From positions 868,001-932,000 of the forward strand of contig NZ_AP024702.1 in assembly GCF_037076345.1 (NCBI RefSeq): 64,000 nucleotides of DNA, given 5' to 3'. Below, in pieces: positions 44,743 to 51,508 of the stretch. The position numbers and the translations under genes are program-made. Origin of the DNA: Haloferula helveola. Lineage in GTDB: Bacteria; Verrucomicrobiota; Verrucomicrobiia; Verrucomicrobiales; Akkermansiaceae. Within the stretch, counting starts at the first letter, position 1. Every line of letters starts with the position of its first letter. The notes beneath the pieces were generated by a model. The model was not told the origin of the DNA. It ran no database searches and was given only the letters and a program-made list of their open reading frames with translations.

Positions 44743-45801
44743 TCAGGAAATGCCACGCATAGCCCGATCGAAGTCCTGGGGCCGGTCGCAGGCGGAACGG
44801 GCGACATCGACGTCGACGATGTTCTGTTTCGTCGCCGCGACAAGGTAGCGGAGGAACGGACAGGCCGTGCTGCCGTCGGCACGGTCGAGGTAATCGCGCA
44901 CCTCGGAGAACGCCCCCTCGGTGATGAACTTGCGGGTCACGGCGACATTCTCGAAGTACTCCAGCACCGCGACCAGTCCGCCATCAAGGCGTGGCAGCAG
45001 TTGCTGGGCGATCACCCCGATCAGCTGCCGGGCGAGCAGCTGCGTCGTTCCGAAACTCCCGGCATCAAGCATCCGCGTGAGCCGTTCCATCGCCACCGGC
45101 ACACCGGAGACGCCCGACCCGTGGAGCGTGGAAATCACCAGGTGCCCGGTCTCGGCCGCACGCAGCGCGGCAAGCGCCGAATCGGCATCACGGATCTCAC
45201 CGAAGAAAATGACATCCGGATTCTGACGCAACGCCTGGCGCAGAGCGGTCTCGAAGTCGCTGGTATCGCGCTGCACTTCCCGCTGGGAAAAGAACGACTG
45301 CTGGTTGACGAAAAGGTACTCGATCGGGTCCTCGATCGTCACGATGTGACGTTGCTGGTTGCGGTTGATCCACTCGAGACAGGCCGCGACGGTGGTCGAC
45401 TTGCCGGAGCCGGTCGGGCCGCAAACGAGGATCAGTCCCGAACGGCGACCGAGCCACTTGGTGAGGAGTTCGCCAGGCAGACCGAGTTCCTCGAAGTCCG
45501 GGATCTCGCTCTTGATCGGGCGCAACACCATGCCGATGCGTCCCAAGGTGCGGTAGCTGTTCACCCGGAGACGGCCTGCTCCGGGCACGACAAAGCTGGC
45601 GTCCCCGTCGTTGTCCTCATCCGGATCCATGCCGCACTCGCGCCAGACGCCAGCGATGGCTTCCTCCTCAATCGGCTCGCCGTGGGCGATGATCACCTCG
45701 CCGTCCTTCCTCACCCGCGGCCGCTCGCCTTCCACCAGGAACACATCGCTCGCGCCGCCCGTGAAGGCAGTGGTGAGGAGCTCAAGAATCGACGCATGCA
45801 T
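44743..45801 (-). CDS. Second PilT/PilU-like ATPase, divergent paralogue
   Basis: A 352-residue GspE/PilT-family ATPase. Walker A GPTGSGKSTT (about residue 127), TIEDPIEYLF, FFGEIRDADSALAALRAAETGHLV and STLHGSGV are all present. It differs from its neighbour in the His-box region (HGSGVSGVP instead of HTLDAPQSID) and in the N-terminal domain (GGASDVFLVEGERPRV). The pair probably works as a hetero-complex or as alternative retraction motors, as PilT and PilU do, but which is which cannot be decided. Tight spacing shows co-transcription. The C-terminus has a short CPFLRYLVAATKQN tail not seen in the other copy. Confidence 0.88.
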   Translation of the reverse strand: MHASILELLTTAFTGGASDVFLVEGERPRVRKDGEVIIAHGEPIEEEAIAGVWRECGMDPDEDNDGDASFVVPGAGRLRVNSYRTLGRIGMVLRPIKSEIPDFEELGLPGELLTKWLGRRSGLILVCGPTGSGKSTTVAACLEWINRNQQRHIVTIEDPIEYLFVNQQSFFSQREVQRDTSDFETALRQALRQNPDVIFFGEIRDADSALAALRAAETGHLVISTLHGSGVSGVPVAMERLTRMLDAGSFGTTQLLARQLIGVIAQQLLPRLDGGLVAVLEYFENVAVTRKFITEGAFSEVRDYLDRADGSTACPFLRYLVAATKQNIVDVDVARSACDRPQDFDRAMRGIS

Positions 45802-46100
45802 GCGATGGCGAAGCTAACAAAACCCGGTGCGACGGGAAGGAGGAATAGCAGATGTCTTGCGCGACCCTGGAGGGACCCTCGTGAAGAATACGAACCACGA
45901 ATGGACACAAATGGACACGAATCACAGCCAGACCGGCCAACAATACGCCTACGATACAACAAAGCTCCACTGCTGCCGATCACGACGCGATGCCTGAGGG
46001 AAAATTGGTGTCCATTCGAGTCCATTCGTGGTTCCCCTCGCCCCGACAATGGTTCCCCATGAACTTGTCACTGCCTCCCCCGGCTGACAGGCTGGGGAGC
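45802..46100. other. 299-bp gap with a long inverted repeat
   Basis: It carries inverted arms at 45892-45922 and 46008-46034 (GAACCACGAATGGACACAAATGGACAC... and the inverse ending GTGTCCATTCGAGTCCATTCGTGGTTC). The plus-strand frame that begins at 45990 reads through the right arm, which argues for the later start of the CDP-alcohol gene at 46101. No gene or clear promoter is visible. Confidence 0.7.
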
Positions 46101-46760
46101 ATGGACCCGGAGAGCCGCCGGCCTTTGAAAACCCGCTCGACGCGCTGGGCGCACGCGCTGGCGGCGTCGATGAGCCGGGCCGGCATCACACCGAACGCCA
46201 TCTCCGCCACCAGCCTCGTGTTCGCGATTCTCGGCGGCGCCTCCTTCATCATCGCCGGACATCAGGATGAAGGCGCCTGGGTCGTCTTCTGGCTCGTCGG
46301 GGCGGCCATGATCCAGCTCCGGCTGCTTTGCAACCTGATGGACGGCATGGTCGCGATCGAGGGTGGTCACAAGACTCCGACCGGCGAGCTGTGGAACGAG
46401 ATCCCCGACCGCTTCGCCGACGTGATCCTGCTCGGGTGTGCGGGCCTCGCGATCTGCCACTCAGAGGACCATGCCGACCTGCTGGGGGCGGCTGCGGGCT
46501 GCGCCGCGGTGATGACCGCCTACATCCGTGCGGTCGGTGCCTCGCTTACCGGCCGACACGACTTCTGCGGCCCGTGCGCCAAGCCGCACCGCATGGCGAT
46601 CCTGACCCTGGCCGCCATCCTCACCGCGATCCAGCCGTTGGGCGCCACCGATGGACGGATCATGTGGTGGGCTCTGGCCGTCATCGCGATCGGCACCATG
46701 CTGACCTTCTTCCGCCGCACCCTGCGGCTCGCCGCCGAATTGAAAAAGCGGGAATCATGA
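46101..46760 (+). CDS. CDP-alcohol phosphatidyltransferase family membrane protein
   Basis: A 219-residue integral membrane protein of the phosphatidylglycerophosphate/phosphatidylinositol-synthase superfamily. The usual DGxxAR...GxxxDxxxD motif reads MDGMVAIEGGHKTPTG then ELWNEIPDRFAD (about residues 75-104): the DG pair and the last two Asp are kept, but the Ala-Arg is AI and the first downstream Asp is Asn. The enzyme should transfer a phosphatidyl group from CDP-diacylglycerol to an alcohol. The start at 46101 has GGGGAG just upstream and begins with RPLKTRSTRWA, a common start for this subgroup. It overlaps the next gene as ATGA, so the three downstream genes are translationally coupled. 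Confidence 0.85.
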   Translation: MDPESRRPLKTRSTRWAHALAASMSRAGITPNAISATSLVFAILGGASFIIAGHQDEGAWVVFWLVGAAMIQLRLLCNLMDGMVAIEGGHKTPTGELWNEIPDRFADVILLGCAGLAICHSEDHADLLGAAAGCAAVMTAYIRAVGASLTGRHDFCGPCAKPHRMAILTLAAILTAIQPLGATDGRIMWWALAVIAIGTMLTFFRRTLRLAAELKKRES

Positions 46761-47392
46761 AGAGCGCCTCCCTCTCCTTCCTCACCCGACTCGCCACCGG
46801 CGTGAGGCTGGCGAGTGACCTTCCGGTCCCGGCCGCACCCCGCCTCTACTTCGCCAACCATTCGTCGCATCTCGACTTCGTCGTGATCTGGTCTGCCTTG
46901 CCGAAGCTCCTGCGCGCCCGCACGCGGCCAGTCGCCGCCGCGGAGTATTGGGAAGGCGACGCGCTCCGCCGTTGTCTGGCGGACCGGGTTTTCAACGCGG
47001 TCCTCATTCCCCGCAACCCGGCACGGATGCGAAAAGAGAACCCGGTCGAGTTGATGCACGAAGCCGTGGCGAACGATGCCGACCTCATCCTTTTCCCCGA
47101 AGGCACCCGCAGCAGAAGCGGCCATGTCGCACCCTTCAAACCGGGCTTCTACCACCTCGCGTCGCGGCATCCGGAAATCGAGCTCGTACCGGTGTATCTC
47201 GAGAACCTGAACCGCATCCTGCCAAAGGGGGAGCACGTCCCGATCCCGCTGATGGGACGTGTCGAATTCGGCGAACCGATCGCCGGCCCCGCGCCCGGTG
47301 AGGACAAGTCCGACTTCCTCCAGCGCTCGCGCATGGCCGTGATCGAACTCTCCCGCGGCAATCTGACCATTTCCCCCGATGAAGGATCCTGA
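46757..47392 (+). CDS. 1-acyl-glycerol-3-phosphate acyltransferase family (PlsC-like)
   Basis: A 211-residue acyltransferase. The HX4D catalytic motif is NHSSHLD (about residue 36), followed by the substrate-binding FPEGTRSRSG (about 117) and the later LVPVYLENL. It transfers acyl groups to a lysophospholipid or glycerophosphate acceptor. It is short, with no long N-terminal membrane anchor, as in many operon-borne members. The ATG at 46757 overlaps the stop of the CDP-alcohol transferase gene (ATGA), and its own end overlaps the CdsA-like gene by 14 bp, so the three are a single functional unit. Confidence 0.9.
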   Translation: MKSASLSFLTRLATGVRLASDLPVPAAPRLYFANHSSHLDFVVIWSALPKLLRARTRPVAAAEYWEGDALRRCLADRVFNAVLIPRNPARMRKENPVELMHEAVANDADLILFPEGTRSRSGHVAPFKPGFYHLASRHPEIELVPVYLENLNRILPKGEHVPIPLMGRVEFGEPIAGPAPGEDKSDFLQRSRMAVIELSRGNLTISPDEGS

Positions 47393-48371
47393 ACTCCTGT
47401 ACCTGATTGGCGGCGTCGTCGCCGTCCTGGTGATCGCCTCGCTGATCACCGAGACGCTGTGCCGCAAACGCGAGCCGACTCCGACCCTTATCAACCTTCG
47501 CCAGCGGGTTCGCGCGTGGTGGTGGATGATGCTCGTCTTCGGCTCGTCACTCGCCCTCGGCCGCACCGGCGTGTTCGGCTTCTACACCCTGCTGTCGTTT
47601 CTGGCGCTGCGTGAGTTCCTCACGCTTTCACCCACACCGCGCGGCGACCACCGCACGCTCGCGCTCGTCTTCTTCATCGTCCTGCCGCTGCACTACCTTT
47701 TCGCCTGGGCTCCTTGGTACGGAATGTTCCTGATCTGGATTCCTGTCTACTCGTTCGTCTTCATCCCGATCCGGAGTGCGCTTGGCGGCGACACCGACCG
47801 CTTTCTGGAAAGGACCGCCCGCATCCAATGGGGCGTGCTGACCTGCATCTACTTCCTCAGCTACCTGCCGATGCTCCTCTACCTCCCCATCCCGGGATAC
47901 GAGGGTCAGAATGCCAAGCTGCTGTTCTTCGTCGTCCTGGTCACTCAGATCAGCGACGTGATGCAGTATGTCTTCGGCAAGCTGTTCGGAAAGCACCCGA
48001 TCGCGCCCAGCGTCAGCCCGTCAAAGACCCGGGAAGGACTGATCTTCGGCGGCCTCGCGGCGACCGGGATCGGCACCGCCCTGTGGTGGGCCACTCCATT
48101 CCATCCGGGTGCCGCCGCCGCGATGTCGGCGTTGCTGGTGCTCGCCGGATTTCTCGGCGGACTCGTGATGTCGGCCGTGAAGCGGTCCCTCGGAGCCAAG
48201 GACTGGGGGCGAGGGATCCCAGGACACGGTGGCGTACTCGACCGCCTCGACTCGCTGCTCTTCGCCGCTCCCCTCTTCTTCCACGTCTGCGGCTACTACC
48301 TCAGCACCGACATGAACGAGGCCCACGGGCGATTCGAGGTCTTCGACAACATCCTCCACCTCTGGCAGTGA
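47379..48371 (+). CDS. CDP-diglyceride synthetase (CdsA family)
   Basis: A 330-residue multi-pass membrane enzyme that makes CDP-diacylglycerol from phosphatidate and CTP. The family signature is intact near the C-terminus: SAVKRSLGAKDWGRGIPGHGG with DRLD following (about residues 262-288). About eight hydrophobic segments precede and follow it. It provides the substrate for the CDP-alcohol transferase two genes upstream. The coupled trio recalls the E. coli ynbA/ynbB type of arrangement, a second lipid-synthesis set separate from housekeeping cdsA, so it is probably specialised; the lipid product is unknown. Confidence 0.9.
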   Translation: MKDPELLYLIGGVVAVLVIASLITETLCRKREPTPTLINLRQRVRAWWWMMLVFGSSLALGRTGVFGFYTLLSFLALREFLTLSPTPRGDHRTLALVFFIVLPLHYLFAWAPWYGMFLIWIPVYSFVFIPIRSALGGDTDRFLERTARIQWGVLTCIYFLSYLPMLLYLPIPGYEGQNAKLLFFVVLVTQISDVMQYVFGKLFGKHPIAPSVSPSKTREGLIFGGLAATGIGTALWWATPFHPGAAAAMSALLVLAGFLGGLVMSAVKRSLGAKDWGRGIPGHGGVLDRLDSLLFAAPLFFHVCGYYLSTDMNEAHGRFEVFDNILHLWQ

Positions 48372-48400
48372 TCGATCCCGACCGGAAACGTCCGATGCCG

Positions 48401-50008
48401 TCAGCGTCCGGCTGAACCCGAACCGACAGCCGCTTGATACTGAAGGCTGACCTCGGTCCCGGTGATCGGTCGGCTCCAGAGCGCGACCTCGTCGACCCAT
48501 CCGCGGAACTGGACGAGATTCTTCTCCAAAGTGGTGAAGCCGGATCCGGTCTTGCCGAAGCGGACGTTGATCCCCGACAGGCTCTTGCCCGGGCGGACCC
48601 TCGACTCCTCGTCGCGCGCCGCCAGCTTGCCGTCCACGTAAAGCTCCACCGCACCGGGACCCCAACTCGCCGCCACGTGATGCCACTGGCCGTCAGCCGA
48701 ACTCCTCGATGACGACAGAAGCACATCGCGATCCCCCGCTTCCATGAAGAACTGCACCCGACCCGATTCCGAAAGGTAGGCGTGCATTTCCTCCTGAGGC
48801 CCGAGCCCGCGCCCCTGGTTAACGCCGGCATACCAGAGCACCTCCGCCTGGCCGATGTCCGGATTGCGCCGGAACCAGAACGAGACGGAGCCTTCCTTGG
48901 GTGACACCCCCTCGGGCGAGTCGAGACTGTAGAGAAGCGAGCGGTCGCTGTCGGCGGGCAGAAACGCCCCGCGGTTGTCCTTCGCGAACCCGTCGAATCC
49001 CGAAGCCGGCCTGACACCCGCCGCAGCCGGGTCGACCGATCCCGCGTACATCCCGGTGGTTCCGCCCTCGACCTCGTTGGCTGCCTCTCCGACCACCTTC
49101 TCGTCAAGGCGCCAGTACCCGCGCGGGGCCTGCCCCATCACGGTGGTGGCGTAGGTCGGCCCGGAATTCAGCAGCGCGGGAAGCCCGGGGAAAGGATCGG
49201 CAGCAAGCGGCACTGTCGTGCTCCTACCGTCCGCCTCGAACAAGATGCCGGTCGTTCCTGCGAGCACCTTGCTCCGGCTGCCGTCCTTGCGGAAGCGGGC
49301 CTCGACGATTCCCTCGATGACATGCAGTTCCGCCTGAAGATCATCGCGCACCCGGACTCCGAAACGCGTTCCGATATCTACGAAATCCATCGTAGGAGTG
49401 ACGACGCGAAGCGGCTCCGCTCCATCGCCGGTATCAGCCCACAGCCAGCCCTGCTCGAGTTCCGGCTCCTCCAGCTTCGGAAAGCGGACGAAAGCCGGCC
49501 CCTGGATCACGAAACGCGTTCCGGACTCCAGATCCACCGTCAGGGTCCCCGACGACACCGTGAGCGAGCATCCTTCTTCCACGACTTCGAGTGCCCCGTC
49601 CGCCGTCTCGCCTGCCTTCGAGATCGACCATGCGCTGCCTTCGGACGCGGCGAGCGGAACCTTCCTCGGATCGGGCTGGCCGAACACCACCAACCACGCG
49701 ATACCCGCGAACAGCATGATAACCGCAGCGGCAGCGAGCACCGAATAACCGAGCACCTTCTTCTGCACCCGGGCACCCGGCAGCATCGGCAGCGTGCCTT
49801 CCTCCTTCTTCGTCTCCGCCTTGATCTGCAACAGGGCCGAGAGCTCGAAGTAGGAAAGATAGAGCGATCTCGCCTGTGGTGACTCTTCGAGGATCCCGAA
49901 CAGCTCCGCTTCCTCCTCTGGCGAAAGGGCGCCGTTCTCGAAGTCCCCGATCACCCGCCAAAGCGAATTCGAAGTGACCTCGGTTGGATGGGGATCCTGC
50001 TCGCTCAC
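48401..50008 (-). CDS. FecR/LamG-type membrane protein coupled to a sigma factor
   Basis: A 535-residue protein. An N-terminal anti-sigma-like cytoplasmic segment (SLWRVIGDFENGALSPEEEAEL) is followed by one transmembrane helix (about residues 88-110), a FecR-type domain (about 120-260, with GTRFVIQGPAFVRF and MDFVDIGTRFGV) and a C-terminal LamG/concanavalin-like domain (about 320-535, with GSVSFWFRR, HHVAASW and VDEVALWSRP). It probably senses a periplasmic or surface state and passes it to the sigma factor. The GTG at 50008 has a near-perfect AAGGAGGTG site 6 bp upstream and overlaps the sigma-factor stop, so the two are translationally coupled. The longer frame to 50200 merely reads antisense-like sequence through the sigma gene. 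Confidence 0.88.
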   Translation of the reverse strand: MSEQDPHPTEVTSNSLWRVIGDFENGALSPEEEAELFGILEESPQARSLYLSYFELSALLQIKAETKKEEGTLPMLPGARVQKKVLGYSVLAAAAVIMLFAGIAWLVVFGQPDPRKVPLAASEGSAWSISKAGETADGALEVVEEGCSLTVSSGTLTVDLESGTRFVIQGPAFVRFPKLEEPELEQGWLWADTGDGAEPLRVVTPTMDFVDIGTRFGVRVRDDLQAELHVIEGIVEARFRKDGSRSKVLAGTTGILFEADGRSTTVPLAADPFPGLPALLNSGPTYATTVMGQAPRGYWRLDEKVVGEAANEVEGGTTGMYAGSVDPAAAGVRPASGFDGFAKDNRGAFLPADSDRSLLYSLDSPEGVSPKEGSVSFWFRRNPDIGQAEVLWYAGVNQGRGLGPQEEMHAYLSESGRVQFFMEAGDRDVLLSSSRSSADGQWHHVAASWGPGAVELYVDGKLAARDEESRVRPGKSLSGINVRFGKTGSGFTTLEKNLVQFRGWVDEVALWSRPITGTEVSLQYQAAVGSGSAGR

Positions 50009-50547
50009 GCGGCACCTCCTTCCGCGAGATGGGTCCGGCGGCGAATGCAGTGCCTCAGGATGCTCCGGATCCGATGGAGCGAAACCCGCACGCTGTTGCT
50101 GGTGCGGCCCATTTCCTCCGCCAGCTGGCCCGGCTTGGCACCGGCCAAATGCCGTCGCAGGACGAGCGCCCGGTCTTCGGGACGCAAGGATTGGATGCAC
50201 TCGCCGAGAAACTCGGAACGCTTCTCGATTCCCTCGAAGCCTTCTTCGGCCGCCTGCTCCGCCAGCCGGTTGAGCAGTTCCTCGGGCATCGCCGACTCGC
50301 GACGACGCTTCTGGTCACGCCAGTAGGCCATGACGCGGAAGCGGGCCACCGAGAACATCCATGCCTTGAACTCGGTCCCCGGCTCGAACTCGTCGCGCTT
50401 CTGCCAGATCACCAGCGACGTCTCCTGCATCACGTCTTCCATGTCGGTCCGTCCCGGCATCAGGGAGACCAGGAACGCCCGCAAGGCGTTCTGGTGCTTC
50501 ACCAGCAGTTGGACGATCTCGTCGTCTTTGGAACTTCTTGGATCCAT
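50005..50547 (-). CDS. RNA polymerase sigma factor, sigma-70 family (ECF-like)
   Basis: A 180-residue extracytoplasmic-function-type sigma factor of the subgroup found in Verrucomicrobia and Planctomycetes. Region 2 is visible as DVMQETSLVIWQKRDEF and EFKAWMFSVARFRVMAYWRDQKRRR. Region 4 is ALVLRRHLAGAKPGQLAEEMGRTSNSVRVSLHRIRSIL. It directs RNA polymerase to a limited promoter set. The stop codon overlaps the GTG start of the FecR/LamG gene (GTGA), which is probably its regulator. It is divergent from the PEP-CTERM gene at 50707, across a 160-bp region that may carry its target promoter. Confidence 0.92.
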   Translation of the reverse strand: MDPRSSKDDEIVQLLVKHQNALRAFLVSLMPGRTDMEDVMQETSLVIWQKRDEFEPGTEFKAWMFSVARFRVMAYWRDQKRRRESAMPEELLNRLAEQAAEEGFEGIEKRSEFLGECIQSLRPEDRALVLRRHLAGAKPGQLAEEMGRTSNSVRVSLHRIRSILRHCIRRRTHLAEGGAA

Positions 50548-50706
50548 ACAAAATGCGAACGAACCACCTGACTATACCGGTCTCGCGCCAAACATTATCC
50601 GCAAATTCCTGACAATCGGGCCTGCGGTAACCAGCCACGCCGCCAGACCGAAAATTTCTTCGGATCCCCAGTAATGATGCGCTCCCGCTCGGTATTTCCC
50701 AGATGA

Positions 50707-51447
50707 ATGAGACTCAAAAACCTGGTTCTCCCCTTCATTGCCGGACTCATCCCGCACTCACTCAGCGCCGCCATCACCTACGTCGATGCGGTCCACGGAG
50801 CCTCGGGCAACACCTACGAGACCGGCGGTTCGGCCGGGGACACCGCCTGGCTCAACCTCACCGACAGTTCGGACGAGGATCAGGATCAATGGCGCCTCCG
50901 CACGGGTGCGAGCCGCGGGGTCGGTGACACCATTTTCCACGCCCGCGACAACGGCAGCCAGGACGGGGGCGACACCATCCCCGAACTCACCATCGAGCTG
51001 CCGGGTCTCGCCGACGGCACCTACAACATCTACGTCTTCTTCTGGGACGACCCCAACTCGGTCAACAACACGCAAAACATCGACGCCGGCCTGACCTCGG
51101 GCAACCTGACGACCTACGGCGCCGACAATCCGCTCATCAACGGGGAAGCCGCAACCGTCGCAGCCCTGGCATCGAGCTACTCCTACTCGGGAACCGATCC
51201 CTCGACGGCCACCCTGTTCAACACCTGGAATCTCCACGCGGCGCAGGTCGGCCAAGCGGTCGTGAGCGGCGGATCGACAGTCCTGGTCTATGTCGACCAT
51301 TCACAACCGACGACCGGCCTGACCTCAACCGCCCAGGTCCGCACGCTTTTCGACGGCGTCGGCTACGAGCTCGTTCCGGAACCCTCGACGGCCCTTCTCG
51401 GAGTTCTGGGCGCCTTCACCCTGCTCATCCGCCGACGCCCGCGATGA
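50707..51447 (+). CDS. PEP-CTERM protein carrying an unrecognised ~190-residue module
   Basis: A 246-residue exported protein. The signal peptide MRLKNLVLPFIAGLIPHSLSA is followed by one complete copy of the module shared with the two downstream genes: ITYVDAVHG at the start, DQWRLRTGASRG, YNIYVFFWDD in the middle and VGQAVVSGGSTVLVYVD ... RTLFDGVGYELV at the end. The C-terminus is an exosortase signal (VPEPSTALL, hydrophobic helix, RRRPR). The ATG at 50707 is used although an out-of-frame ATG lies 4 bp upstream. It probably forms a transcription unit with the next two genes and stands divergent from the sigma factor. Confidence 0.85.
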   Translation: MRLKNLVLPFIAGLIPHSLSAAITYVDAVHGASGNTYETGGSAGDTAWLNLTDSSDEDQDQWRLRTGASRGVGDTIFHARDNGSQDGGDTIPELTIELPGLADGTYNIYVFFWDDPNSVNNTQNIDAGLTSGNLTTYGADNPLINGEAATVAALASSYSYSGTDPSTATLFNTWNLHAAQVGQAVVSGGSTVLVYVDHSQPTTGLTSTAQVRTLFDGVGYELVPEPSTALLGVLGAFTLLIRRRPR

Positions 51448-51508
51448 CGATTGCCAGTCCGGAGGGCAGACCGATCCAAACCCTGCCTCCCCGGTTGAAT
51501 CGATACCC

